Shown: piece after piece, positions 7,607 to 16,146 of the stretch | Numbering within the stretch: position 1 is the stretch's first letter | Layout of the letters: each line of letters opens with the position of its first letter | DNA from: Pseudalkalibacillus sp045920555 | GTDB taxonomy: Bacteria; Bacillota; Bacilli; Bacillales; Fictibacillaceae | Assembly (NCBI RefSeq): GCF_045920555.1 | Contig: NZ_CP174509.1 | Location: forward strand, 434,001 to 498,000 | Direction: 5' to 3' | Length of the DNA: 64,000 bases | Position numbers and translations under genes: made by a program | The notes under the pieces: model-generated | What the model was told of the DNA's origin: nothing | The model's database searches: none | Seen by the model: only the letters and a program-made list of their open reading frames with translations

Positions 7607-8394
7607 TGCAAGGACATATCCATCAAAGTACCGTTGAACAGCTTACGTTAATGCTGCCTTTCTTGTTGTTGATCGGTGTTTACATATTCGCAGGGGTATT
7701 CTCTAATCAGCGCCATAAAGCTTGGCCATTGCATCGCTACTTTTTCTGGATTTTTGGGGTGTTCAGTGCAGCCGGAGCAGTTGTCGGTCCTATCGCCGAT
7801 CGAGCACATATGGATTTTACAGCGCATATGACCGGCCATCTGCTGCTCGGGATGCTTGCTCCACTCCTTATTGCTATTTCGGCACCTATTACGCTTATTT
7901 TGAGGACGCTCAGTGTCAAATGGTCCCGCCGACTGACCCGTGTGTTGAAAAGCCGTTTTTTCCAGGTGGTAAGCGATCCGGCCGTAGCCGCGCTTCTCAA
8001 TGTAGGAGGGTTATGGCTGCTTTATACGACTGACTTGTTCAGTGCAATGCACGATAGCCTCGTGTTGCATGTGTCGGTTCATCTGCACGTATTTTTAGCG
8101 GGCTATCTTTTTACCGTTTCGATGATTTATATGGATCCGACTCCTCATCACAGAAGCTTTCAGTATCGCGGAGTCGTGTTAATTTTAGCATTGGGAGGGC
8201 ACGCAATCCTATCAAAATATCTCTATTCCCATCCACCTGCTGGCGTTCCGTCGGGACAGGCGGAGGTCGGAGCCATGATCATGTACTACGGTGGCGACGT
8301 TATCGATATCGTATTGATCACGATTTTCTGCTTCCAATGGTACAAAGCGGCACGTCCGCGTACCAAATCGATGTGTCAGCCGCAATTGAACTAG
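7606..8394 (+). CDS. Cytochrome c oxidase assembly protein, CtaG (caa3) family
   Basis: The 262-residue protein has about seven membrane segments and the conserved AHMDFTAHMTGHLLLGMLAP region, in which histidine and methionine residues could hold copper. This matches the caa3-type CtaG family, which helps build the copper centre of cytochrome c oxidase. It starts at the ATG that overlaps the DUF2243 stop codon. No oxidase structural genes are nearby, so it is probably a second, accessory copy rather than the main ctaG of a ctaCDEFG operon. Confidence 0.85.
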   Translation: MQGHIHQSTVEQLTLMLPFLLLIGVYIFAGVFSNQRHKAWPLHRYFFWIFGVFSAAGAVVGPIADRAHMDFTAHMTGHLLLGMLAPLLIAISAPITLILRTLSVKWSRRLTRVLKSRFFQVVSDPAVAALLNVGGLWLLYTTDLFSAMHDSLVLHVSVHLHVFLAGYLFTVSMIYMDPTPHHRSFQYRGVVLILALGGHAILSKYLYSHPPAGVPSGQAEVGAMIMYYGGDVIDIVLITIFCFQWYKAARPRTKSMCQPQLN

Positions 8395-8429
8395 TTGAAT
8401 GAATGCCATTTTCAAAAATGGAAATTAAT

Positions 8430-8457
8430 GTATATAAACACTCCTTTTGGAAATAGT
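8430..8457 (+). promoter_or_regulatory. Candidate SigF (forespore) promoter of katX
   Basis: GTATA at 8430-8434 and GGAAATAGT at 8449-8457 match the SigF -35 and -10 forms (GYATA and GGNNANANT). The spacer is 14 nt, one short of the usual 15. The boxes lie 36 nt before the catalase start. In B. subtilis katX is transcribed by SigF, so promoter and gene identity support each other. Confidence 0.6.
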
Positions 8458-8492
8458 ATCATTGTGATGTAATCCAAGGGAGGAAATAAGGC

Positions 8493-10083
8493 ATGAAAAA
8501 GGATCAACACCAATCGAATGAAAAAGAACCAACGAATGATGAAACGTTAACGAATAGACAAGGTCATCCTGTCACAGACAATCAAAATGTGCGGACTGTC
8601 GGTAATAGAGGTCCAACCACATTAGAAAACTATGATTTTCTTGAAAAAATCAGCCATTTTGATCGGGAAAGAATTCCGGAGCGGGTCGTACATGCACGAG
8701 GTGCAGGGGCTCACGGTTATTTTCAATCTTATGGAACATTCGGAGATGAACCGATAAAAAAATATACACGGGCAAAAGTGTTTGAAAAAGGAAAGCAGAC
8801 ACCTGTTTTCGTCCGTTTTTCTACCGTAAACCATGCGAAGCATTCTCCAGAAACATTACGCGATCCCCGTGGATTTGCAGTGAAATTTTATACTGAGGAC
8901 GGAAACTGGGACCTGGTCGGAAACAATCTTAAAATATTCTTTATCCGTGATCCATTAAAATTCCCTGATCTCGTCCATGCATTCCAACCGGATCCAGTCA
9001 CGAATATTCAAGACGGGGAGCGTATCTTCGATTTTATCTCACAATCTCCTGAAGCGATGCATATGATCACATTCCTGTTCTCGCCATGGGGAATACCCGC
9101 AAATTATCGCCAAATGCAAGGATCGGGTGTCCACGCCTTACAAATGGGTGAATGCTGAAGGGAAAGCGGTACTTGTAAAATATCATTGGGAACCGAAACG
9201 AGGAATACGGAATTTAACCCAAAAGGAAGCATCCAAAATCCAGGGAATGAATTTCAACCATGCGACGCAGGACTTATATGAAGCGATCGAAAAAGGTGAT
9301 TATCCGGAGTGGGAGCTATTCGTCCAGATCATGAGCGATGATGAGCATCCAGAATTGGATTTTGATCCACTCGATCCCACGAAATTATGGTACAAAGAAG
9401 ATTATCCTTGGGTTCCTGTCGGGAAAATGGTATTAAATAAAAATCCAGAAAATTATCATGCCGAAGTCGAACAAGCTGCATTCGGGACGGGTGTACTCGT
9501 TGACGGTCTCGATTTTTCCGATGATAAGCTCTTACAAGGAAGAACCTTTTCTTATTCAGATACGCAACGATATCGTGTCGGCTCCAATTATTTGCAGCTA
9601 CCGATCAATCGTCCTAAAAAACAAGTTGCAACCAATCAAAATGGCGGACAGATGGATTTCAGGATAGATTTTGGTGAAGAGCAAAATCCGCACATCAACT
9701 ATGAACCTTCCTTGATCGGCGGACTGAAAGAAGCGAAGAATCCTGGAAAAGAGTACGAGCCATATGTCGAGGGGAACTTGAAGCGTGAAAAAATCGACCG
9801 TACCAATAACTTTGGTCAGGCAGGTGAAACATATGGAAGGTTCACTGATTGGGAGCGGGACGAGTTGATTACGAATCTTGTTAACACGCTGAGTTCTTGT
9901 CAGAAGGAAATTCAAGATCAGATGGTGGAATTGTTCAAAAAGTGCGATCCTGATTACGGAAAAAGAGTTGCTGAAGGTCTTACAAAAGTTCATGAAGAAG
10001 ATCACGGACCGATCGGGGCAAACATGACGGATGAAGCTGTCCAACAAGCCGAGAAAATGGGCCAGGTGTCAGATCCATACTAA
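8493..10083 (+). pseudogene. katX: KatX-type haem catalase, interrupted by a one-base frameshift
   Basis: Two overlapping frames together encode a clade-3 haem catalase of about 529 residues. The first (8493-9158) has the long N-terminal extension and TLTNRQGHPVTDNQN start known from spore catalase KatX, and the distal histidine in VVHARGAGAHGYF (H67). The second (in frame to 10083) carries the haem-binding tyrosine in RTFSYSDTQR. At 9138-9139 one extra T turns an expected HAYKWV into a different frame that stops at 9158. AAGGGAGGAAA precedes the ATG. Everything else looks intact, so the shift is either recent or a read error. If real, the spore catalase is lost, and katG at 29466-31706 is the other peroxide enzyme in the window. 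Confidence 0.88.
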
Positions 10084-10092
10084 TGAAGATGC

Positions 10093-10122
10093 AAGAGGAG
10101 AAGAAGTTCTCCTCTTTGTTAT
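10093..10122. terminator. Terminator after katX
   Basis: AAGAGGAGAA and TTCTCCTCTT form a 10-bp stem with a GAAG loop, followed by a T-rich tail. It lies between convergent genes and may serve both. Confidence 0.8.
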
Positions 10123-10137
10123 TAAGTAGTCGCTATT

Positions 10138-10431
10138 CTATTCGAAAGTATCGTATTCCTCTGATGCCTCCCCAGGCATAGAGAGATAGTAGATCCGCAC
10201 GATCAACAACAAAAACAAGCTGATTCCGGTAATCGCAACCCCAAGTCCCCCATACCCGATCCCCGACCAGCCTTTGACGAACGCAACGCTGTAAACGATC
10301 AATGTCGCTCCGAGCTGGAATGTGAGATAGGGGAGGATGTACCAACGTAATTTTTTCGGAAAATAGATGACGAGCCAGCTGAAAATGATCCAACTGAAGC
10401 TGATCAATGTCAGTAGGACGATATCTCTCAT
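10138..10431 (-). CDS. Small multi-pass membrane protein, unknown function
   Basis: The 97-residue chain has three to four hydrophobic segments (LLTLISFSWIIFSWLVIYF first) and a short acidic tail (GEASEEYDTFE). Length and layout recall YesK-like Bacillus membrane proteins, but no diagnostic motif is visible. The ATG at 10431 follows TAGGGGGATGC on the minus strand. It converges on katX. No operon partner or function can be named. Confidence 0.7.
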   Translation of the reverse strand: MRDIVLLTLISFSWIIFSWLVIYFPKKLRWYILPYLTFQLGATLIVYSVAFVKGWSGIGYGGLGVAITGISLFLLLIVRIYYLSMPGEASEEYDTFE

Positions 10432-10575
10432 TTATGCATCCCCCTAGGATTTTACTGTGATTGTTATTTACATTATATACCTTTCGGGTGAGCTTATCGA
10501 TGAAAAATCGGAGAGAATTATCAAGGGAAAACAAGGGCACCCTTATAGTTGATTCAAAAATAAAGGGGTGGCTCT

Positions 10576-11274
10576 ATGGATATTGGAGAACTGATATTCA
10601 GATTGGCATTATCATTCTTGGCTTTATGGGCAATGACAAGGATCATGGGAAGAAAAGAAATAAGCCAGATGACGTTCCATAACTTCGTATCTGCTATAGC
10701 GATTGGTACAATAGCGGCTTCTCTTGCAATCGATTCTATGGTAAGCATTAGGAACGGAGTGATCGCTTTACTCGCGTGGACGGCATTCACTGTTTTGTTT
10801 GGTTTCTTGGATATCAAGTCGAAGGGAGCCAGGAAGTTCCTGAATGGGGATGCTCTGGTTGTAATCAAGGAAGGAAAAATCATGGAGGATGCTCTCCGGA
10901 AAGCACGGTTAGACGTAGATTCACTTCGTGTCATGCTTCGCAAGAAAGGGGTATTTACTGTAGCCGATGTTTCAATTGCTGTTTTTGAAACGGAGGGTAC
11001 ATTATCTGTCATGAAAAAAGAAAGCAAGCAGCCCCTGACAAAAAGGGATCTGAACATTTTTAAAACAAGTCCTGGTAATGCGATAGGTACCGAGGTTATA
11101 TTAGACGGTAAAATCAATGAGAACAATTTAACCAAACTGCACCTTGATACAGCCTGGCTTGAACAAAAGCTTCGGGATTCAGGTGTTCAGCAGATATCAG
11201 AAGTATTTTACGCAGAAGTCCAACAGGACGGAAAGCTCTATATCGATAAATACGATGATGGCGTCGTCCATTAA
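10576..11274 (+). CDS. DUF421 (YcaP/YetF family) membrane protein
   Basis: The 232-residue protein has three N-terminal membrane helices followed by the conserved cytoplasmic DUF421 domain (ALVVIKEGKIMEDALRKARL, then DSLRVMLRKKGVFTVADV). Families of this type are widespread in Bacillus, including YetF and YrbG; some members respond to sporulation or stress, but the biochemical role is unknown. AAAGGGGTGG precedes the ATG. It is a single gene that ends at a very strong terminator built from a dispersed repeat. Confidence 0.88.
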   Translation: MDIGELIFRLALSFLALWAMTRIMGRKEISQMTFHNFVSAIAIGTIAASLAIDSMVSIRNGVIALLAWTAFTVLFGFLDIKSKGARKFLNGDALVVIKEGKIMEDALRKARLDVDSLRVMLRKKGVFTVADVSIAVFETEGTLSVMKKESKQPLTKRDLNIFKTSPGNAIGTEVILDGKINENNLTKLHLDTAWLEQKLRDSGVQQISEVFYAEVQQDGKLYIDKYDDGVVH

Positions 11275-11278
11275 ATCA

Positions 11279-11323
11279 AGGTGCCTGGCACCGAGGTGAA
11301 AAACTCGGTGCCAGGCACTTTTT
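11279..11323 (+). terminator. Terminator made from the GTGCCTGGCAC repeat
   Basis: Two inverted arms of about 16 bp, opening GGTGCCTGGCACCGAG, enclose a short GTGAAAAA-type loop and are followed by five T residues, 7 nt after the DUF421 stop. The right arm is also the left end of dispersed element R1. Confidence 0.9.
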
Positions 11324-11366
11324 GTAATCCTATGGGAGACAAGGGTTTAATTTCGGTGCCTGGTAC
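11307..11366. repeat. Dispersed hairpin element R1
   Basis: A 60-nt element opens with GGTGCCAGGCAC and closes with GGTGCCTGGTAC. The middle pairs imperfectly (ATCCTAT / AAGGGTTTAATT). The same plan recurs at 11674-11733, 16783-16839 and 18814-18866. Confidence 0.8.
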
Positions 11367-11395
11367 AAAGAATGTTTCGACATTCTTCAATAAAG

Positions 11396-11606
11396 TTCAA
11401 TTAAGCGTTTGATTAAAAGGTTAAATTAGTTGGGGGGCAATATATTTGGATTTCAAACAAACGTTTGATCAGGGGTCAAACTCAGAGACAAATGTGTAAA
11501 AATTCACCTTTACGACAAGCATTGCACCGATTCAAACAAACATTTGATTAAGAAGCTTAACCCCTTGCGCCTCAGCATAATGTATTTTCAAACAAACGTT
11601 TAATTA
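11396..11606. promoter_or_regulatory. Cluster of four operator-like palindromes (TTCAAACAAACGTTTGAT)
   Basis: Near-identical sites start at 11396, 11452, 11531 and 11587, giving spacings of 56, 79 and 56 nt. Each holds a CAAACGTTTG-type palindrome within a 20-nt conserved stretch; the first site is the most diverged. The flanks also align, so 11396-11475 and 11531-11611 look like two diverged copies of one 80-bp module. The sites resemble operators of TetR-type regulators, but no such gene is adjacent; the ECF sigma gene starts about 230 nt downstream. The rest of the 11275-11833 gap holds the hairpin repeats listed separately. Confidence 0.6.
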
Positions 11607-11673
11607 ATCAGGTATAATTTAGGAGGGTGCCAGGTACCGATTTAGAACCCTTGATATATCAACACTTGTGACC

Positions 11674-11733
11674 GGTGCCAGGCACATTTTAAAATCCCTT
11701 GGGGCAGAAGGGCTAAATTGTCGTTCCTGGTAC
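11674..11733. repeat. Dispersed hairpin element R2, with a half copy upstream
   Basis: GGTGCCAGGCAC at the left and GTTCCTGGTAC at the right bound a 60-nt element whose centre pairs as CCCTT-GGGGCAG-AAGGG. A left half only (GGTGCCAGGTACC to AACCCTT) lies at 11626-11652. Confidence 0.8.
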
Positions 11734-11833
11734 ATATATCATTTTGAAGAAGGTACATATCTTTTTTATAAATAATTTGAACTTTTAGTGGGGTTGGTGA
11801 CTCTAAGGTGTAGTGGAAGAGGGGGGAGAGCCT

Positions 11834-12352
11834 TTGGAGATCGAGAAGCTTGTGCGTAAAGCACAACAGGGGGATAAAGAAGCGCTGTTGCAGCTCGTTT
11901 TAGTAGAGAAAGACCAGTATTATAGGCTGGCTTACACTTATTTAAGACATGAAGAGGATGCGATGGATACGCTCGAAGATATGATCGTCATCCTTTATGA
12001 GAAAATCAACAAATTGAAAAAGCGGGGTTCTTTTTACAGTTGGAGCAAAACGATCCTCGTCAAGCGATGCAGGGATATCCTTAGAAAGCGGAAGAAAACA
12101 ATGGTAATGGAAGAAATCGACGTACCTTCCTACACACAAGAAGGCGAACATGCCATTCATCACCTGGACCTGCAGAAACATTTAGGTAAGTTGTCTATTG
12201 ATCAACAAGAAGCCATCCTGCTCCGTTACTGGCTTGACTACGATTACGAAACGATCGCGAAGCTCACGAAAGTCCCGATCGGAACGGTAAAATCAAGAAT
12301 ATCATTCGGACTGAAAAAGCTGAAAAACTACCTTGGGGGTGAATATCTATGA
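11834..12352 (+). CDS. ECF-type RNA polymerase sigma factor
   Basis: The 172-residue protein has sigma region 2 (DAMDTLEDMIVILYEKINKL) and region 4 with a clear helix-turn-helix (LRYWLDYDYETIAKLTKVPI, then GTVKSRISFGLKKLK). The size is typical of extracytoplasmic-function sigma factors. A purine-rich site AGGGGGGAG at 11820-11829 favours the TTG at 11834 over the GTG at 11813. Its stop overlaps the start of a DUF4179 protein by 4 nt (ATGA), the standard arrangement for a sigma factor and its membrane anti-sigma factor. The signal is unknown; an autoregulated promoter is expected but not recognised with confidence. Confidence 0.9.
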   Translation: MEIEKLVRKAQQGDKEALLQLVLVEKDQYYRLAYTYLRHEEDAMDTLEDMIVILYEKINKLKKRGSFYSWSKTILVKRCRDILRKRKKTMVMEEIDVPSYTQEGEHAIHHLDLQKHLGKLSIDQQEAILLRYWLDYDYETIAKLTKVPIGTVKSRISFGLKKLKNYLGGEYL

Positions 12353-13632
12353 GCAATCTGGAAAAGAAGCTGAAGGAAGACGTAGAAAATATTCAATCTA
12401 TGAAAGCGCCGGCAGGTCTCGAGGATCGACTTAGAAACAGACTCGACATCCAACCTCCCAAATCGCAAAACCGATGGAAGCGACATTCTCTCATAGCGGC
12501 ATCGCTTTTATTCCTGCTCTTTTTCACCTTCCAATTTGACACAATGGCTTATTACGGCAAGAAAATACTCGGGCATGATGACGTACTGACAGATTCGTTG
12601 AGTGAGCTGAATGAAGAAGGGAAGGGCCAAGTAATCGATAAAAGCGCTACACTCCCTAATGGGATCGAAGTCACGGTGAATGGACTTATGCTTGATGACA
12701 ATCGAATGATCGTGATGTTCACCGTCTATGATCAAAGGGAAGGTGACGAAACCAAATTCTCGGACTTCCATATCCAGATGAAAAGTGCTTTCGGAAGCAT
12801 ACGTGAGACATCTGGCGTTGGCACCGTGAATGACGACAATACGAAAATGTCGTATGTCCAATCCTTCGAACCTCCCAACCCCTTTGTAAAAAACATCGAC
12901 TTTCATATATCGATGGATGATAACCCAGCGGCCAAAGCGATCATTCCATTCAAGCTGGACCGGTCGAAAGCGATGATGACGAAATACAATATGAAACTGA
13001 ATGATTCGATCAAAACGGATTCAGTGATTTATGAATTTGAAAAACTGGTTGCAACGCCTACGCAAACTGTCATTACAGGAAAAATAAAAGTGAAGGACAA
13101 AAAAGTATGGGATGAAATGGCCATGGGGCACCTCGCTTTTCAAATTGGATTGGAAGCAAACAATGAAATGATCCGCCCACAGGGGTCTGGTTTAACATCA
13201 AGTCCAGGCGGTTATACATTCGATCTGGAATATGAACCATTACCTGAGGATGTCAAAGACCTGACCCTCAGACTTGAAAAAGAACTGAAAGGGCATGAAG
13301 TGAATGTGAAAACGGAACTTGATCAAAAGACAATCCAATTAGCCGGCCAAAAACTTACGATTGAAGATATTAACGTGATTGATGGAAAGACGGAAATCAT
13401 CATAAATACACCAGAAGAATTTGGTGTCATGGAGGCGGAGCTTAGTGGAAAGGGTTCCTCAGTCTACCTGGAATCCTCGTATGACCTGTCGTTTGATAAA
13501 ACAGAAGATGGTCTTGAGAAGCAGCACGTGCTTGTTTTTGACGGGGTGATAACCGAAGCAGAAGTTTTAACCATATCCAAATATGTAAAAGTAGAACCAA
13601 CTGACAAAGCGATTCGAATCTCAGGCCAATAG
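12349..13632 (+). CDS. Membrane anti-sigma factor, DUF4179/DUF5643 type
   Basis: The 427-residue protein has a short cytoplasmic N-terminus, one membrane segment (HSLIAASLLFLLFFTFQF, about residues 45-64) and a large outside region of DUF4179 and DUF5643 immunoglobulin-like folds. Such proteins hold their cognate sigma factor at the membrane until a cell-envelope signal arrives. The four-base overlap with the upstream sigma gene shows coupled translation. There is no CHCC zinc motif in the short N-terminus. The sensed signal and the target genes cannot be read from the sequence. Confidence 0.87.
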   Translation: MSNLEKKLKEDVENIQSMKAPAGLEDRLRNRLDIQPPKSQNRWKRHSLIAASLLFLLFFTFQFDTMAYYGKKILGHDDVLTDSLSELNEEGKGQVIDKSATLPNGIEVTVNGLMLDDNRMIVMFTVYDQREGDETKFSDFHIQMKSAFGSIRETSGVGTVNDDNTKMSYVQSFEPPNPFVKNIDFHISMDDNPAAKAIIPFKLDRSKAMMTKYNMKLNDSIKTDSVIYEFEKLVATPTQTVITGKIKVKDKKVWDEMAMGHLAFQIGLEANNEMIRPQGSGLTSSPGGYTFDLEYEPLPEDVKDLTLRLEKELKGHEVNVKTELDQKTIQLAGQKLTIEDINVIDGKTEIIINTPEEFGVMEAELSGKGSSVYLESSYDLSFDKTEDGLEKQHVLVFDGVITEAEVLTISKYVKVEPTDKAIRISGQ

Positions 13633-13755
13633 AGCAATCCTCCTGATTTTTAAATCGGAAAAGGAATTCTGTCTGCGACGTCGTATGTAACTTACAGTGT
13701 CAACAACCAGAGGGAATGCATCAATACGTTCTATAAAAATTGAGGAGGAACTGAG

Positions 13756-14232
13756 ATGAGCAATACCTTAGTGGAAGCTGTGAAGACATTGTTGAAGGAA
13801 ACCTTTGATGGGCCTGAAGGGAATCAAAGCTGGTATACGGAATCCAAACCAGGGAGCGGAATTTTCGGTACACTTGAAATGCTATCAGCAGAAGAAGCAT
13901 CCATCCCGATCCAGGGGACGACGATCGCTGCCCACACGGATCACACCCGTTATTACTTATGGATGGCGAACACCTACATGAAAGGCGAGAAGCCGAACCT
14001 GAATTGGGGTGAGTCCTGGAAGATCACTTCTGTGGATCAAATCACATGGCAACAATTCAAAGAGGAACTCAAGTTGGAGTACAAAGCACTGTTAGAAAAA
14101 ATTGAACTCATCGATACAGTTGATGAACAGACAGCTAACGGAATTATGGGTTCATTAGCCCACTCAGCCTACCATCTCGGAGCGATCCGCCAAATGGTGA
14201 AAGTCATCAAAGTTCCAAGCCAGAAATCATGA
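13756..14232 (+). CDS. DinB superfamily protein
   Basis: The 158-residue, four-helix protein has histidines in positions typical of the DinB/YfiT metal site: AAHTDHTRYY and SLAHSAYHLGAIRQM. DinB-like proteins include thiol-dependent transferases such as bacillithiol S-transferases, but many have no known reaction. TGAGGAGGAACTG precedes the ATG. It stands alone, with a terminator behind it. In the gap 13633-13755 no clear feature is seen. Confidence 0.82.
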   Translation: MSNTLVEAVKTLLKETFDGPEGNQSWYTESKPGSGIFGTLEMLSAEEASIPIQGTTIAAHTDHTRYYLWMANTYMKGEKPNLNWGESWKITSVDQITWQQFKEELKLEYKALLEKIELIDTVDEQTANGIMGSLAHSAYHLGAIRQMVKVIKVPSQKS

Positions 14233-14264
14233 TATTGATCGTTACGTCTAAAAATCGTACTTAA

Positions 14265-14295
14265 AAAGCTCCAGGGATCAACTCCCTGGAGCTTT
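14265..14295 (+). terminator. Terminator after the DinB-like gene
   Basis: AAAGCTCCAGGGA and TCCCTGGAGCTTT form a perfect 13-bp stem with a five-base loop; the T tail beyond is weak. Confidence 0.75.
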
Positions 14296-14348
14296 CGATT
14301 GCTCTTATATAAGCCCTTTAATAATATTTATATAACAAAGGAGATGAA

Positions 14349-15221
14349 ATGATGAGTATACATATCCGCAAAACGGGTCAATTAATGACTTTGGGAAAGA
14401 ACGATATAATGGGTTTGATAGCACTATCCAAATCAGTTGGATGGGACTATGACGAGAATGATATACAAACCATCCTATCATCAGGTATAGTATTTGGTCA
14501 CAAAAACCAGGATGGGCAAATTGTTTCCTGTGCAGCAATTATTCCTTACGATTCTTATTTAGCTTCAATTGGAATGGTTATTGTAAACAAAGAATATAGG
14601 GGATTAGGGCTCGGGAAGGAAGCTACCGATGCTTGTATTAGATCTGTGCCAAAAAAATCACATATTATGCTGATAGCAACCCAAGATGGAATTCCTTTAT
14701 ATAAACGGATGGGATTCAAGGAGGTAGATTGTGTTCACAAATTTTCGTGTAAACAGTACCTTCTTACTAAATACAATGACTCTACGGATCTATCAGTGGA
14801 GGTATTCAATAAAGATGAATTTGAAAGAATTATCGAGTTAGATAAAGAAGCGTTTGGTGATGGGAGAGAAAAATTCCTTATAAACCGGATTGAACAATCA
14901 CATGAATCTTTAGTCGTAAGGGATAAGAAAGGTATGATTATCGGATATGGTTTGTCAATCTTCGGTTCTATGAATTTAATTTTAGGTCCTATTGTAGCCC
15001 CTAACCAGAAAGCCGCATCATTATTAATCCATCATTTAGCTTGTAATCATAAAGGGAGATTAAGAATTGATGTTCCTTCGGGGCAAGAATTGTTTATGGA
15101 AAAATTAATTGAAAGAGGTTTTGAAGAAGTAAACCAACCGCCTATCATGATTTATAATTCGGACGAAATGCCGCTTAGACATAATACCTTATATGGGATT
15201 GCCGCACAGATTTTTGGATGA
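14349..15221 (+). CDS. Tandem-domain GNAT N-acetyltransferase
   Basis: The 290-residue protein has an N-terminal GNAT domain with the acetyl-CoA loop RGLGLGKEA and the motif-B end GIPLYKRMGFKEV. The C-terminal half (about residues 150-280) resembles the second GNAT-like domain of YitH-type proteins. AAAGGAG is placed well for ATG at 14349 or 14352. Substrate unknown. The gap after it (15222-15373) shows nothing notable. Confidence 0.82.
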   Translation: MMSIHIRKTGQLMTLGKNDIMGLIALSKSVGWDYDENDIQTILSSGIVFGHKNQDGQIVSCAAIIPYDSYLASIGMVIVNKEYRGLGLGKEATDACIRSVPKKSHIMLIATQDGIPLYKRMGFKEVDCVHKFSCKQYLLTKYNDSTDLSVEVFNKDEFERIIELDKEAFGDGREKFLINRIEQSHESLVVRDKKGMIIGYGLSIFGSMNLILGPIVAPNQKAASLLIHHLACNHKGRLRIDVPSGQELFMEKLIERGFEEVNQPPIMIYNSDEMPLRHNTLYGIAAQIFG

Positions 15222-15373
15222 AATTTTTTATGTTTAACACCAAATTTGAGCTTCCTTAGTAATAAATATAAGTTGCTTGCTCTAAATCTCTTTTTGGCCT
15301 CATTAAACAAAGTGCCGTAAAACAAAAAAAGACCATTAGAAAAATATATCCAAAAGTTTTGTTGGAAGTATGA

Positions 15374-15877
15374 TCAGTAGGTTTGTTCAGTAAGTTTTAG
15401 TTGATAGAAATTAACATCTTGCCATTTTCCAAACTTAAATCCAACTTCTTTAAAACAGCCGACATATTCAAAACCAAACCTCTCGTGCAGCTTAACACTT
15501 GGTTCATTATCACCGCCAATACCACCGATTACAGTATGATAACCGAGTTGAGTTGCTCGTTTAAGGATTTCTTCCATTAAAGACGTTCCAATCCCAAAAC
15601 CTTGGTGTTTGGAGGAGATGTACACAGACAACTCGGTTGTATGCGCGTAAGCAGGCTTATCTCTAAATGGATTCAGGCAACAGTATCCAACAATGGAACC
15701 ATCCAGCTCAGCAACGATCAATGGGTACTTCCCACCGTATTTCTGAAACCAAACCTTACGATCATCAAGTGTTTGTTCTTCGAGATCAAAAGTAGCCGCA
15801 AGATTACGTATCGCATCGTTATATATTTCTAGAATTGAAGGTAAATCATATATTTTTGCATCCCTTATAAGCAGCAA
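15374..15877 (-). CDS. Phosphinothricin/methionine-sulfoximine-type N-acetyltransferase
   Basis: The 167-residue protein belongs to the PAT/YwnH branch of GNAT enzymes, which acetylate phosphinothricin or methionine sulfoximine. Visible marks are RDAKIYDLPSILEIYNDAI at the start, TTELSVYISSKHQGFGIG (acetyl-CoA loop) and LHERFGFEYVGCFKEVGFKF. The start is TTG at 15877, preceded by GAGAGGAAG on the minus strand. It is a single gene. The real substrate could be another amino-acid analogue. Confidence 0.85.
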   Translation of the reverse strand: MLLIRDAKIYDLPSILEIYNDAIRNLAATFDLEEQTLDDRKVWFQKYGGKYPLIVAELDGSIVGYCCLNPFRDKPAYAHTTELSVYISSKHQGFGIGTSLMEEILKRATQLGYHTVIGGIGGDNEPSVKLHERFGFEYVGCFKEVGFKFGKWQDVNFYQLKLTEQTY

Positions 15878-15988
15878 CGAAGACTTCCTCTCTTAGTTAA
15901 GTTCGCTTTATTATACAATACAGTTAAATTATCCTGAATAAGGTTGTAAGAAAATCTAACAAACTTTAATAATTGTTATAAAACTTCC

Positions 15989-16113
15989 TCAGTTAGGATA
16001 GGCATATATCACGAATACTTGGTTATTCGCAGGATTTCTTACCACTTTTCGGGTCTTTAAACTTTTGTTGAATACATCCAGTTCTCCGTGATCAACGAAT
16101 AAACCATTAAAAA
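15989..16113 (-). pseudogene. Possible 3' remnant of an unidentified gene
   Basis: On the minus strand a frame reads about 39 residues (NGLFVDHGELDVFN..., ending QVFVIYAYPN) to a stop at 15989-15991, without start or ribosome site. The composition is protein-like and the frame ends cleanly, which suggests the tail of a deleted gene; no family is recognised. The rest of 15878-16146 holds only the promoter region of the PAT gene and a terminator. Confidence 0.3.
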
Positions 16114-16138
16114 AAGCCTATATCCCAGAAATATAGGC
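16109..16138 (-). terminator. Terminator of the RimJ-like gene
   Basis: On the minus strand GCCTATA and TATAGGC (16116-16138) form a stem followed by a run of seven T, 9 nt after the stop codon of the gene at 16147. Confidence 0.85.
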
Positions 16139-16146
16139 AAGTATTA

